From the NCBI RefSeq assembly GCF_015351075.1, contig NZ_JADKRS010000001.1, positions 310,001 to 374,000 on the forward strand: DNA of 64,000 nucleotides, written 5' to 3'. The notes under the pieces were generated by a model. That model was not told the DNA's origin, did not search any database, and saw only the letters and a program-made list of their open reading frames with translations. The DNA is from Clavibacter sp. VKM Ac-2873 (GTDB lineage: Bacteria; Actinomycetota; Actinomycetes; Actinomycetales; Microbacteriaceae). Made by a program: the position numbers and the translations under genes. Below are positions 9,147 to 19,780 of the stretch, piece by piece. Every line of letters begins with the position of its first letter. Position 1 is the first letter of the stretch.

Positions 9147-9542
9147 ATGTCCGCACCCGATCCCCACCCCTACGGCGCGCCCGCTCCGCTCACCCCGAGC
9201 GAGGACCGCCTGTGGGCGTCGCTCACGCACTTCCTCGCGATCCTCATCGTGCCGTCGTTCATCGTGTGGCTCGTGTTCCGCGAACGCGGCCGGTTCACCG
9301 ACCAGGAGGGCAAGGAGGCGACCAACTGGACCATCAACGTGGTGGGCGCGCTCGTCATCCTCAACGTGCTGCAGGTGATCTTCGGCTTCATCCCGGTCCT
9401 CGGGGTCATCATCGGCTTGTTCCTCGGCCTCGTGATCTTCGCGGTGGTCGTGGTCAACATCGTGTTCGCGATCATCGGCGGCACCCGCGTCCAGGCCGGA
9501 CGTCCCTACCGCTACCCGCTCAACATCCGGTGGATCAAGTAG
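9147..9542 (+). CDS. DUF4870 small membrane protein
   Basis: A 131-residue protein with the DUF4870 layout. A Pro-rich start is followed by SEDRLWASLTHFLAILIVPS, a hydrophobic segment at about 23-45, the cytoplasmic stretch RFTDQEGKEATNWTINV, then two long membrane segments, and a C-terminal YPLNIRWIK. The function of the family is unknown. GAGAGG lies about 9 bases before the ATG. The VOC gene follows 10 bases downstream and is probably co-transcribed. It diverges from hrcA across 186 bases. Confidence 0.85.
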   Translation: MSAPDPHPYGAPAPLTPSEDRLWASLTHFLAILIVPSFIVWLVFRERGRFTDQEGKEATNWTINVVGALVILNVLQVIFGFIPVLGVIIGLFLGLVIFAVVVVNIVFAIIGGTRVQAGRPYRYPLNIRWIK

Positions 9543-9552
9543 GCGGTCGCCC

Positions 9553-9966
9553 GTGAGCGCGCGGATCCGGCACGTCGCGATCGATTGCGGGGACCCGCAC
9601 GCGCTCTCCCTCTTCTGGGCCGGCGTGACCGGCTTCGCGGAGGACCCGGACGAGCCGAACCTCCCCGGCGACGACGCCGCGTGGCTGGGCGATCCGGTCT
9701 CCGGGCTCGGCATCATCCTGCAGCGGGCGGACACCCCCAAGACCGCGAAGAACCGGCTCCACCTCGACCTGGCGCCCGACGACCGCACGCGCGACGAGGA
9801 GGTCGAGCGCGTGCTGGCCCTCGGAGCGTCGCTCGTCGCCGACCGGCGGAACGCCGACGGCAGCGGCTGGGTCGTGCTCGCGGATCCCGAGGGCAACGAG
9901 TTCTGCGTGGAGCGCAGCGACGCCGAGCGCGAGGCCGGCGACGAGGTCGGCGCGGTCGTCCTCTGA
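9553..9966 (+). CDS. VOC-superfamily (glyoxalase-like) protein
   Basis: A 137-residue single-domain protein with two beta-alpha-beta-beta-beta halves: IRHVAIDCGDPHALSLFWAG at the start and NRLHLDLAPDD plus VVLADPEGNEFCVE in the second half. DPEGNEFCV is the usual closing block of actinobacterial VOC proteins. The potential metal ligands are His8, His70 and a Glu in EFCVE. Such proteins may be dioxygenases, lyases or drug-binding proteins, and the sequence does not decide which. Start is GTG at 9553. Confidence 0.85.
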   Translation: MSARIRHVAIDCGDPHALSLFWAGVTGFAEDPDEPNLPGDDAAWLGDPVSGLGIILQRADTPKTAKNRLHLDLAPDDRTRDEEVERVLALGASLVADRRNADGSGWVVLADPEGNEFCVERSDAEREAGDEVGAVVL

Positions 9967-9979
9967 CGGACGAGGCCGC

Positions 9980-11203
9980 CTAGTCCTCGAGGAGGCGGCG
10001 CACGACCGCGTCGGCCAGCAGGCGACCCGGCAACGTGAGCACGAGGGTGCCGGACAGCGCGGCGCGCGGATCCACCAGGCCGTCGGCGATGAGCCCGGCG
10101 ACCTGGCGGCGGCCCTCGGCGGTGAGCGTCGGGATCGCGAGGCCGTCGCGGATGCGCGCCCCGAGGAGCACGCGCTCCACCTCGCGCGTCGCGTCGTCGA
10201 GCGACTCGCGTCCCGCGCCGGGCGAGGCGCCCGCGAGCACGCGGTCGGCGTACGCGGCCGGGTGCTTGACGTTCCACCAGCGGACGCCGCCCACGTGGCT
10301 GTGCGCGCCCGGGCCGACGCCCCACCAGTCGTGGCCCTGCCAGTAGGCGAGGTTGTGGCGGCTGCGGCGGCCGTCGCGCGCCCAGTTGCTCACCTCGTAC
10401 CACGCGTAGCCCGCCTCGCCGAGCATGCGGTCGGCGAGCTCGTACATGTCGGCCTGCAGGTCCTCGTCCGGCTCCGGCACCTCGCCGCGGCGGATCTGCC
10501 GCGCGAGCTTCGTGCCCGGCTCCACGATGAGCGCGTACGCGGAGAGGTGGTCCGGCTCCTGCGCGATCGCCTGCTCGAGCGACGCGCGCCAGTCGTCGAT
10601 GGTCTCCCCCGGCGTCCCGTAGATGAGGTCGAGGCTCACCTCGAGACCGGCGGCCCGCGCTCCGCGGACGACGGGGGCGATGCGCGCGGGATCGTGGGTC
10701 CGCTCCAGAGTGGCCAGCACGCGCGGCACCGCCGACTGCATCCCGAAGGACACGCGCGTGAAGCCGCCCGCGGCGAGGGCCGCGAGGTAGGCGTCGTCGA
10801 CGCTGTCGGGGTTCGCCTCCGTCGTGACCTCGGCGCCCTCGGCGATGCCCCACGTGTCGCGCACGGCATCGAGCATCCGGACGAGGTCATCGACCGGGAG
10901 GAGCGTCGGGGTGCCGCCGCCGAGGAAGACGGTGGACGCGGGACGCGGGGGCACGCCGGAGTCCCGCAGCGCGGATCCGGCGAAGCGCACCTCCTGCACG
11001 GCCTGGGACGCGTAGTCGGACTGCTTCACGCCGCGCAGCTCGGGCGCCGTGTAGGTGTTGAAGTCGCAGTAGCCGCAGCGGACGCGGCAGAACGGGACGT
11101 GCAGGTAGACGCCGAAGGCACGGTCCTCCGCGCCGACCGACGCGGAGGCGGGGAGCAGGCCGTCGGCGGGGGCGGGATCGGCGAGGGGCAGGGCGGACGG
11201 CAT
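9980..11203 (-). CDS. hemW: HemW, radical-SAM heme chaperone
   Basis: HemW is a radical-SAM protein that binds heme and helps insert it into respiratory proteins; it was formerly called oxygen-independent coproporphyrinogen oxidase. The 407-residue protein has the [4Fe-4S] ligands Cys39, Cys43 and Cys46 (CRVRCGYC) followed by DFN, where a true HemN has a further Cys. FLGGGTPTLLP is the SAM glycine motif and a HemN_C domain ends the protein. The ATG at 11203 is preceded 6 bases upstream by GATGAT on the minus strand, a possible leaderless promoter. A link with cytochrome bd in the same window is plausible. Confidence 0.93.
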   Translation of the reverse strand: MPSALPLADPAPADGLLPASASVGAEDRAFGVYLHVPFCRVRCGYCDFNTYTAPELRGVKQSDYASQAVQEVRFAGSALRDSGVPPRPASTVFLGGGTPTLLPVDDLVRMLDAVRDTWGIAEGAEVTTEANPDSVDDAYLAALAAGGFTRVSFGMQSAVPRVLATLERTHDPARIAPVVRGARAAGLEVSLDLIYGTPGETIDDWRASLEQAIAQEPDHLSAYALIVEPGTKLARQIRRGEVPEPDEDLQADMYELADRMLGEAGYAWYEVSNWARDGRRSRHNLAYWQGHDWWGVGPGAHSHVGGVRWWNVKHPAAYADRVLAGASPGAGRESLDDATREVERVLLGARIRDGLAIPTLTAEGRRQVAGLIADGLVDPRAALSGTLVLTLPGRLLADAVVRRLLED

Positions 11204-11291
11204 CCGTCCATCATCCCCCGGCGCGGGCGCCCGCTCGCGCCGCGCGGAGCACCGGGGCGGGGCGCGCACCGGGATCCGCCAGGATGGGCGC

Positions 11292-11993
11292 ATGACCGAC
11301 GCCCCCTCGCCCCGGCCTCTGCACGTCCTCTGGGACGTCGACGGCACGCTCCTCCACAACAGCCCGCGCTCCGGCAGCATGTACCACCGGGCGATCGAGC
11401 TGGCGGCGGGCGAGCCGCTCGAGGACCGCACGGTCCACGCCCACGGCAAGACCGACGGGCAGATCATCTGGGAGACGCTCGACGTCTACGGCCTGCCGGA
11501 GTCGCTGCACGCGCCGGTGCGGCAGCACCTCGAGGAGCTGTCGCGCGTCGAGCACTACGGTCCCGGCCGCCGCACGGTGCCGGTCGGCGTCCCCGAGCTC
11601 GTGGCCGACGTCGCCGCGCGCGGATGGGTCAACGCGCTCCTCACGGGCAACTCGCCGCTGCGGGCCCGCTACAAGCTCGACGGCGCGGGCCTCGACGTGG
11701 GCCTGTTCGACTGGGACGCGTCCGCGTTCGGGCACGAGTCGCGGATCCGCAGCGACCTCACCCGCCGCGCCGCCGTCGAGCTGGCCGGCGCGCCCGTCGT
11801 CATCGTCGGCGACACCCCCGCGGACGGCGTGGCCGCCGAGGCGGCGGGGTTCCCGTTCGTCGCGGTCGCCACCGGCGCGTACGACGTCGCCGCGCTCACG
11901 GCGCCCGAGGCGCACGCCGCGCTCGTGGTGCCGGACCTCCGCGCGGGGCACGACGAGGTGCTCGCCTTCCTCGACGGCGTCGTCCGCGGCTGA
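11292..11993 (+). CDS. HAD-superfamily phosphatase (phosphoglycolate phosphatase-like)
   Basis: A 233-residue HAD hydrolase with motif I DVDGTLL (nucleophile Asp15, acid/base Asp17), motif II LLTGNSPLR, a lysine region around RYKLDGAG, and motif IV VIVGDTPADGVAAEAAG. The cap inserted after motif I is alpha-helical (subfamily IA). The substrate is a small phosphate ester; phosphoglycolate or a sugar phosphate are both possible. A leaderless promoter is visible: CAGGAT at 11280-11285 then 6 bases to the ATG. Confidence 0.87.
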   Translation: MTDAPSPRPLHVLWDVDGTLLHNSPRSGSMYHRAIELAAGEPLEDRTVHAHGKTDGQIIWETLDVYGLPESLHAPVRQHLEELSRVEHYGPGRRTVPVGVPELVADVAARGWVNALLTGNSPLRARYKLDGAGLDVGLFDWDASAFGHESRIRSDLTRRAAVELAGAPVVIVGDTPADGVAAEAAGFPFVAVATGAYDVAALTAPEAHAALVVPDLRAGHDEVLAFLDGVVRG

Positions 11994-12077
11994 GGCCGGG
12001 TACCGCGCCCGCTCCCCGCGACGGTCCGCAGGAGGCCGTCGGGGACGACCCGCGCCCGAGCCGGCGCGACGGCCGGA

Positions 12078-12731
12078 TCAGGCCCCGGCGACCGCGGGGT
12101 GCAGCGCCTTGAGGTACCGGCGCGTGAAGATCCCCTGCACGACCCGGAGGACCGGGCCCGCGAGCCGCAGCGGCCAGGAGGAGGGCCGGGAGAAGACCCG
12201 GAGGGTGAGCCACACGCTGCCGTCGGGCTCGCGGGAGACCAGGAACGCCTCCTCGCCGCTGAACGGATGGCCGGGCAGCGTGCCGTAGGCGAAGCCGACG
12301 CGGTCGGTCTCCTGCACGGTGTAGACGACGCGGACCGGCGCCTCGGGGTGGAACGGCCCGAACGGCATGCGCAGCACGGCCGAGGTGCCCGACGTGATCC
12401 ACGCGGTGCCGTCGTCCCCGTAGAGCGCCTCCCGTGGCCGGTCGACGGGCATCTGCGGCACGCCGTCCTCGTCGAACTCGAGGCCCGTGTAGCCCGGGTC
12501 GTCCGGCACCTCCTGCTCGATGCGCGTCACGTCGATCCCGCTGCCGCGCTGCACGCCCCAGGTCATCAGGAGGGCGACGGCCTGCTCGAAGCGCTCGTCG
12601 CCGCTGCCGAGGCGCGCGCTCGACTCCGTGGGGCGGTAGCCCTCCGGCGGGTAGGTCATGAGGTCGACGGCCTGGGTGCCTCCGACGGAGCCGTACGTGA
12701 CGGCGGTCGCGGTGTAGGTGCTGCGGCGCAT
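12078..12731 (-). CDS. DUF1990 family protein
   Basis: A 217-residue cytoplasmic protein with the features of DUF1990: early TYPPEGYRP, a central VQRGSGI motif, MPFGPFHPEAPVRVVY, and FAYGTLPGHPFSGEEAFLV before a C-terminal SRPSSWPLRLAGPVLR. The family has no established function and a fold resembling START/polyketide-cyclase proteins has been suggested. It converges with the HAD gene. TAGTCT lies 7 bases before the ATG on the minus strand (12739-12744), a leaderless arrangement. Confidence 0.82.
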   Translation of the reverse strand: MRRSTYTATAVTYGSVGGTQAVDLMTYPPEGYRPTESSARLGSGDERFEQAVALLMTWGVQRGSGIDVTRIEQEVPDDPGYTGLEFDEDGVPQMPVDRPREALYGDDGTAWITSGTSAVLRMPFGPFHPEAPVRVVYTVQETDRVGFAYGTLPGHPFSGEEAFLVSREPDGSVWLTLRVFSRPSSWPLRLAGPVLRVVQGIFTRRYLKALHPAVAGA

Positions 12732-12990
12732 GGGATCCAGACTAGGGCGTCGGGCTGCGAGGGGGCCGCGCGCCTAGCACGCCGGACGACCCGGTGTCAT
12801 CCCCCTGCAGCAGCCCTCTCCTCATCCTCGTCGATGCCGGGCGGATGAGATGTGACGGGCGTGATGAATCCGTGATCAGAAAAGCATTCCGGGGGCCTCC
12901 CGCGCCGATACGGTGAGCGCAATCCGACGCACGGACGGCCGATCGGCCGCCGAGCTTCGTCGGTACATCGCCTCCCATCCCGAGGAAACC
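12732..12990. other. Intergenic region between the DUF1990 gene and the surface-protein gene
   Basis: This 259-base stretch holds the DUF1990 -10 at its left end. GATACGGT (12907-12914) is a possible -10 for the surface-protein gene, which would give a leader of about 75 bases. A 14-bp perfect palindrome CGGCCGATCGGCCG lies at 12936-12949. GAGGAA precedes the ATG at 12991. I see no known riboswitch. Confidence 0.4.
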
Positions 12991-14721
12991 ATGCGCACGC
13001 GCGTCCGCCCCCACCGTCCCCTCGCCTCCGCCGTCGCCGCGACGGCCCTCACCGCCGTCCTGATCGCGAGCGGGCTCCCCGCCCACGCGGCGGACGCCGG
13101 CTCGATCTCCGGGACCCCGGCGGCCGCCGGATCCCCCGCGGCGGACGCCGCCACCGGCACCGCCACCGGCGCCGCCGCGGCCACCCCGTCGGTCGCCGAC
13201 CCCTCCGCCGCGCAGCCCGCGGCCACCCCCGCGGCGTCGGCCGCCGCCGACTCCGCATCCCCCTCGACGTCCGCCGTCGACGCCGCCCTGACCCCGGCTC
13301 CCGCGGCGACGGCCGGTCCCGCCGCCGCGGCCGACCCCGCGGAGTCGAAGGCGCAGGCTCCGATCCCGGCCCCGGTGATCCTCGCACCGGCCGAGGGCGA
13401 CTCGCAGGTGGAGGGCACGACGACGTTCTCCGGCACGGGCGTCGCCGGCGACGCCATCGACCTGTACGTCTTCGCGGCGGGCTTCCGCGGCGACGCAGGC
13501 GACGGCGCCGACTTCCTCCAGTACTCCACGGTCGTCCGACCGGATGGCAGCTGGAGCACCACGCAGCGCCTCCCCGTGGGGCGCTGGGTCGTCAAGGCCG
13601 ACCAGTCGGACGACGACGGCGCCACATCGACCCCCGGCGACATCGGGTTCACCGTGGCTCCGGCCGCTCCCCGCATCACCTCGCCGACGCCGGACGCCCG
13701 CGTGGACGGGCGGCTGCACCTCGCCGGCACCGGGGCCGCCGGCTCCCGGGTCATCGTGGACGTCTCCGGCAGGGACGGGACGCGGAGCCACACGACGTCG
13801 GTCCGCGCCGACGGCACCTGGTCGACGGACGCGCTGGTCGCCGCGGGCACCTACTCCGTGACGGCCGTCGCCTCCCATCCGCTCCCCTACGAGCGCGACG
13901 AGCAGTACATCGAGTCGGCCCGCACGGCCCCGGTCTCCGTCACGGTGACCCGCGCCGCGGAGCCCGTCCGGCCGGTGCTCCTCACGCCCGCCGAGGGCGA
14001 CAGCCAGGTGGAGGGGTCGACCACGTTCTCCGGGACCGGCGAGCCCGGGGCGGACATGTGGGTCTTCGTCTTCCCGGAAGGAGACCGTGGCTCCGACAGC
14101 GACGCGGGCGAGAGCCTCTCCTTCAGCACCCGGGTCGGCGAGGACGGTCGGTGGTCCACGACCGAGGTCCTGCCGATCGGGATCTGGATCATGAAGGCCG
14201 AGCAGTCGGCCGGCGACGACCTCACCGACGCCGACTCGCGGCCCGCGTTCACCGTCCTCCCCGCCGCACCGGTCATCACGGCCCCGACGGCCGACGCGCG
14301 GGTCACGGGTCGACTGCAGCTCGCGGGGACCGGCACCGCGGGATCCACCGTCCTCCTGACGCTCACGGGAGGCGGGAAGCCGCGCCAGCTGACCGCGCAG
14401 GTCGGCGCGGACGGGAGCTGGTCGACGGTGGCGGACGTCACCTCCGGCAGCCACTCCGTGTCCGCGGTCGGCTCGCACCTCCTGCCGTACGAGCGGTCGG
14501 CGCGCTACATCCGCTCCGATCCGTCGTCCGCGGTCGCGTTCACGGTCACCGGCGGCGCGGCCGTCGCGGTCTCGCACCGCACGGCGCTGCCGATGACGGG
14601 CTTCGACCCTGTCCCGCTCGTCGCGCTCACGGGATCGCTGCTCGCCGCCGGGCTCGCGCTGCTCGTGATCCCCGCGGTCCGTCGTCGTCGGGCGCCCGCC
14701 GGCCCGCGGCTCCCGCGCTGA
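12991..14721 (+). CDS. LPMTG-anchored surface protein with duplicated Ig-like modules
   Basis: A 576-residue secreted protein. Residues 1-33 are a signal peptide (hydrophobic core, then AHA|AD). Residues 34-125 are an Ala/Thr/Pro/Ser-rich linker. Four Ig-like modules follow as an A-B-A-B pair: A modules open with PVILAPAEGDSQVEG and PVLLTPAEGDSQVEG, B modules with SPTPDARVDGRLHLAGTG and APTADARVTGRLQLAGTG. The C-terminus has a sortase signal LPMTG at 533-537, a membrane segment and RRRR. It should be covalently linked to peptidoglycan by a sortase not in this window. GAGGAA before the ATG fixes the start. The modules resemble bacterial adhesion/Big-type domains; the ligand is unknown. Confidence 0.88.
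   Translation: MRTRVRPHRPLASAVAATALTAVLIASGLPAHAADAGSISGTPAAAGSPAADAATGTATGAAAATPSVADPSAAQPAATPAASAAADSASPSTSAVDAALTPAPAATAGPAAAADPAESKAQAPIPAPVILAPAEGDSQVEGTTTFSGTGVAGDAIDLYVFAAGFRGDAGDGADFLQYSTVVRPDGSWSTTQRLPVGRWVVKADQSDDDGATSTPGDIGFTVAPAAPRITSPTPDARVDGRLHLAGTGAAGSRVIVDVSGRDGTRSHTTSVRADGTWSTDALVAAGTYSVTAVASHPLPYERDEQYIESARTAPVSVTVTRAAEPVRPVLLTPAEGDSQVEGSTTFSGTGEPGADMWVFVFPEGDRGSDSDAGESLSFSTRVGEDGRWSTTEVLPIGIWIMKAEQSAGDDLTDADSRPAFTVLPAAPVITAPTADARVTGRLQLAGTGTAGSTVLLTLTGGGKPRQLTAQVGADGSWSTVADVTSGSHSVSAVGSHLLPYERSARYIRSDPSSAVAFTVTGGAAVAVSHRTALPMTGFDPVPLVALTGSLLAAGLALLVIPAVRRRRAPAGPRLPR
13366..14565 (+). repeat. Two tandem 600-base coding repeats
   Basis: Corresponding landmarks are exactly 600 bases apart: the AEGDSQVEG codons start near 13390 and 13990, and the DARV codons near 13694 and 14294. 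Each unit encodes one A and one B module (200 residues). Divergence is clear at both protein and third-codon level, so the duplication is not recent. Confidence 0.85.
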
Positions 14722-14760
14722 TCGGCGCCCGCCGCCCGGCGGCGGGCCGACTCCCCGGAC

Positions 14761-14800
14761 ACGACGCGCCCCCTGCCTCGCGAGGCAGGGGGCGCGTCGT
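14761..14800. terminator. Bidirectional terminator, perfect 40-bp palindrome
   Basis: Two 20-base arms are perfectly complementary with no spacer, between the stop of the surface-protein gene (14721) and the stop of lepA (14818). As RNA it would form a very stable hairpin in either direction and serve both converging genes. Confidence 0.85.
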
Positions 14801-14817
14801 GCGTGCGGGTGGCGGGA

Positions 14818-16665
<1,848 letters not shown>

Positions 16666-16776
16666 GCGTTCCTTACGGGTCTTGTCGGTGGAGCGGAACC
16701 ACGATCATCCCACGGGAGGCCCGTCGGGCCGCCCCCGCGGCGCGCGCCCGACCCGCCCGCCCACGCCGCGGGACGA

Positions 16777-17754
16777 TCAGCGCCGCACGATGTCGGCGAC
16801 GGCCGCGTCGAGCTCCGGCCACCGGAACCGGTAGCCGGCGGCCTCGAGCGTCTCCGGCACCACCCAGCGGCTCTTGAGGACGAGCTCCGGCTCCGTGCGG
16901 AACAGCCACATGCCGATCTCGAGCATCCACCGGTTCGCCGCGAGTCCCACGGGCATGCCGACGGCCCGGCGGAGGACCTTCATCAGCCGGCGGTTCGTGA
17001 CGGGCGCGGGGCTCGACGCGTTGACCGGGCCCTCGAGCGACGGGGTGTCGCGCACGAAGCGGATGATGCCCACCAGGTCGTCGATGTGCAGCCAGCTGAA
17101 GACCTGGCGGCCGTGGGTGGGCTGGAACACGTGGTGGGCGCCCGCGCGGATCCGGGACGGGCGGCCCGGGAAGCGCCCGTCGAGCTGGGGGCCGCCGAGT
17201 CCGAAGCGCGCGAGGCCGAGGAGCGGCTGGAGCGCGCCGTCGCGGCCGAGCACGATCGCGATGCGGAGCGCGACGCGGCGGGTCGACGGAAGCTCGGGCG
17301 CGAAGAACGCGCGCTCCCAGGCGCGGCCGACCGAGGGCGAGAAGTCGTCGCCGAGCTCCCCCGTCGACTCGGTCTGCGGCCGGTCGGTCGCGTGCCGGTA
17401 GACGGTGGCGGTGGAGGCGTTGATCCACACGGGCACGGGCCGCGCGCTGTCGGCGACGGCGCGCGCGAGCTCGCCGGTCGTCTCCACGCGCGAGCGCAGG
17501 ATCTCCCGGCGGTTGGCGACGCCGTAGCGGCAGTTCACGCTCTTGCCCGCCAGGTTCACGAGGAGGTCGGCGCCGTCGACGATGCGGCGGATCCCGTCCT
17601 CGTCGCCCCAGCGCGCGTCGGCCCCCGAGCGGCCGATCGTGAGCACGCGGTAGCCCTCGTCGGCGAGCTCGCGCACGAGCACCTGGCCGATGAAGCCCGA
17701 TGCCCCCGCGACGACCGCGATGCGCGCGGCGGCCGTCCCCGGTGCGTCGCTCAT
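16777..17754 (-). CDS. TIGR01777-family NAD-dependent epimerase/dehydratase
   Basis: A 325-residue short-chain-type protein. The Rossmann motif GASGFIG is at 17-23, LLVNLAGKSVNCRY marks the TIGR01777 subgroup, and a C-terminal DUF1731 segment reads VLKSRWVVPETLEAAGYRFRWP (first part shown by its hallmark WVVPETL). The biochemical substrate of this family is not known; some members are annotated as cell-division inhibitor SulA-like by error. The start ATG overlaps the upstream amidohydrolase stop by 4 bases, so the two are one transcription unit. Confidence 0.87.
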   Translation of the reverse strand: MSDAPGTAAARIAVVAGASGFIGQVLVRELADEGYRVLTIGRSGADARWGDEDGIRRIVDGADLLVNLAGKSVNCRYGVANRREILRSRVETTGELARAVADSARPVPVWINASTATVYRHATDRPQTESTGELGDDFSPSVGRAWERAFFAPELPSTRRVALRIAIVLGRDGALQPLLGLARFGLGGPQLDGRFPGRPSRIRAGAHHVFQPTHGRQVFSWLHIDDLVGIIRFVRDTPSLEGPVNASSPAPVTNRRLMKVLRRAVGMPVGLAANRWMLEIGMWLFRTEPELVLKSRWVVPETLEAAGYRFRWPELDAAVADIVRR

Positions 17755-19010
17755 GCGCCGAAGCGCGTGCGGCGCTCGACCGTCGTGCCCGTGCCGTCGG
17801 CCCAGGTGTAGACCGTGGACCCGCCGATGATGACGTGCTCGGCGCGGGACCGGACGTCGAGCGGATCGCCCGACCAGATCACGACGTCGGCGTCGAGGCC
17901 CGGGGTCAGCGCGCCGACGCGGTGGTCGAGGCGGAGGATCGCGGCCGGGTTCGCCGTGATCGCGCGGAGGGCGATGTCGGCGGGCAGCCCGTCCTTCACG
18001 GCGAAGGAGGCCTGGTGCACCAGGAAGTCGATCGGCACGACGGGCGCGTCGGTCGTGATCGCGACGAGCACGCCCGCGCGGTGCAGCGCCGCGAGGTTCG
18101 CGACCGCGCGGTCGCGCAGCTCGACCTTGGAGCGCGAGGTGATCATCGGGCCGAAGATGACCGGGATGCCGCGCTCGGCGAGCACGTCCGCGATCTTGTC
18201 GCCCTCGGTGCCGTGGTTGACGACCAGGCGGTAGCCGAACTCGTCGGCGAGGCGGATCGCGGTCGCGATGTCGTCATGACGGTGCGTGTGCTGGTCCCAG
18301 GCGAGCTCGCCGTCGAGCACGCGCACGAGCGTCTCCTTGCCGAGGTCGCGGGAGAAGGGCTTGCCGTCCTTCTCCGCGTGGTCGCGGGCCGCGCGGTAGT
18401 CCTCGGCGTCGCGGAAGGCCCGGCGGATCACCATGGCGACGCCCAGGCGCGTCGACGGCGTGCGGTCCTTGGCGCCGTAGACGCGCTTCGGGTTCTCGCC
18501 GAGCGCGCTCTTGACGCTCACCGAGTCGCTGACGACCTGCTCGTCGATGGTGCGGCCGCCCCACGACTTGATGGCGACGGACTGGCCGCCGATCGGGTTG
18601 CCGGAGCCGGGCTTCACGACGATGGTCGTGACGCCGCCCTTGAGCGCGTCGCGGAAGCCCTCGTCGTCGATGTCGATCGCGTCGATGGCGCGCACCGAGC
18701 TCATGTCGGGGTCGGTCATCTCGTTGGTGTCGTTGCCCGCGGGTCCGTTCGCCTCCTCGTGGATGCCGACGTGGCCGTGCGCCTCGACGAATCCGGGGAG
18801 GACCCAGCGGCCGGTCGCGTCGATGACGGTCGCGCCCGCGGGCACCTCGACATCGCCGCCCTGCCCCACCGCGGCGACGAGGCCGTCGCGGAGGAGGACG
18901 GTGCCGCCGGGGATCGGCGCGCCGTCGACGGGGACGACGTGGCCGCCGACGATGGCGGTGACGGAGGAGGCGGACGCGCGGACCGGGGCTGTGCTGTCGG
19001 AGAGGGGCAT
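17751..19010 (-). CDS. Amidohydrolase (imidazolonepropionase-like)
   Basis: A 419-residue metal-dependent hydrolase. The N-terminal beta sandwich precedes the metal motif HGH at residues 78-80, and a later segment reads VVNHGTEGDKIADVLAERG. The conserved VITTDAPVVP contains the catalytic Asp, and the C-terminus has GLDADVVIWSGDPLDV. A short Cys-free, acidic insertion after the HGH (GIHEEANGPAGNDTNEMTD) is typical of a large actinobacterial group of unknown substrate. Leaderless promoter: TAGGCT (minus strand, 19017-19022), 6 bases before the ATG. Confidence 0.88.
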   Translation of the reverse strand: MPLSDSTAPVRASASSVTAIVGGHVVPVDGAPIPGGTVLLRDGLVAAVGQGGDVEVPAGATVIDATGRWVLPGFVEAHGHVGIHEEANGPAGNDTNEMTDPDMSSVRAIDAIDIDDEGFRDALKGGVTTIVVKPGSGNPIGGQSVAIKSWGGRTIDEQVVSDSVSVKSALGENPKRVYGAKDRTPSTRLGVAMVIRRAFRDAEDYRAARDHAEKDGKPFSRDLGKETLVRVLDGELAWDQHTHRHDDIATAIRLADEFGYRLVVNHGTEGDKIADVLAERGIPVIFGPMITSRSKVELRDRAVANLAALHRAGVLVAITTDAPVVPIDFLVHQASFAVKDGLPADIALRAITANPAAILRLDHRVGALTPGLDADVVIWSGDPLDVRSRAEHVIIGGSTVYTWADGTGTTVERRTRFGA

Positions 19011-19126
19011 GCTCCGAGCCTAGGACGCGAGCGGGACGCGGGGGTCGGTGGCGGGGCTCTGCGGGGCTCCGCGGGGCGGGCATCCGACGTCGGGGGGAGG
19101 CCGCCGGGCGTCGGTACGCTCGATGG

Positions 19127-19645
19127 ATGGGCATCCCCGACTTCATCGTCTCCCTCCGCGAGCGGATCGGCACCGCTCCCCTGTGGCTCTCGGGCGTGAC
19201 CGCCGTGATCCTCGACGGCCCGCGCGTGCTCCTCGTCCGTCGCGGGGACACCGGCGCGTGGGCGCCCGTCTCGGGGATCCTCGAGCCCGGCGAGGAGCCC
19301 GCCGTCGGCGCCTGGCGGGAGGCCGAGGAGGAGACCGGCGTGACCGTGGAGGTGGAGCGGCTGGTGGCCGTCGGCACGACCGGCGAGATCACCTACCCGA
19401 ACGGCGACCGCGCGAGCTACCTCGACCTCACCTTCCGCTGCCGCTACGTCTCGGGCGAGGCGCGCGTGAACGACGACGAGTCGCTCGAGGTCGCGTGGTG
19501 GCCGGTGGATGCGCTGCCGGACATGCCCGCGGACTTCCTGGGGCGGATCCGCGACGCGCTCGACGACGAGCCCGAGACCCGGTTCGTGCGACCCGGCGAC
19601 GACGCCCCGCGCCCGTCCCGCGACGCGCGCGGCTCCGCGGCCTGA
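19127..19645 (+). CDS. Nudix hydrolase
   Basis: A 172-residue pyrophosphohydrolase with a complete Nudix box at 50-72 (G-x5-E-x7-REAEEETGV), including the metal-binding EExE core. The substrate is a nucleoside diphosphate linked to another group; the sequence does not say which. N-terminal MGIPDFIVSLRERIG is common in actinobacterial members. TACGCT at 19115-19120, 6 bases before the ATG, indicates a leaderless transcript diverging from the amidohydrolase promoter. Confidence 0.9.
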   Translation: MGIPDFIVSLRERIGTAPLWLSGVTAVILDGPRVLLVRRGDTGAWAPVSGILEPGEEPAVGAWREAEEETGVTVEVERLVAVGTTGEITYPNGDRASYLDLTFRCRYVSGEARVNDDESLEVAWWPVDALPDMPADFLGRIRDALDDEPETRFVRPGDDAPRPSRDARGSAA

Positions 19646-19670
19646 TTTCCGGGCCGCGACCTGGTATCGT
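19643..19670 (+). promoter_or_regulatory. Candidate rpsT promoter
   Basis: TGATTT (19643-19648) and an extended -10 TGGTATCGT (TATCGT 19665-19670) are spaced by 16 bases. The predicted leader of about 105 bases contains a hairpin with arms CGTGTGATC and GATCACGCG around 19683-19707. S20 is autoregulated in some bacteria, but no such mechanism is shown here. Confidence 0.5.
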
Positions 19671-19780
19671 CGCCTGTTGGCTTGCGTGTGATCCTCCCCG
19701 ATCACGCGGTATCGCCGCAGGCGCCCTCTCTCGCTGAGCGGCAACTCATACGACGACAACTCGAACGGAAGACATAACAC

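Noticed and set aside
12936-12949. 14-bp palindrome CGGCCGATCGGCCG as an operator
   Set aside because: It is short and GC-rich, and such palindromes are expected by chance in this composition; no second copy was seen.
12732-12990. Possible riboswitch (for example the cyclic-di-AMP type often found before cell-wall genes) upstream of the surface-protein gene
   Set aside because: I could not find the conserved core or pairing pattern; only a promoter-like hexamer and a short palindrome are visible.
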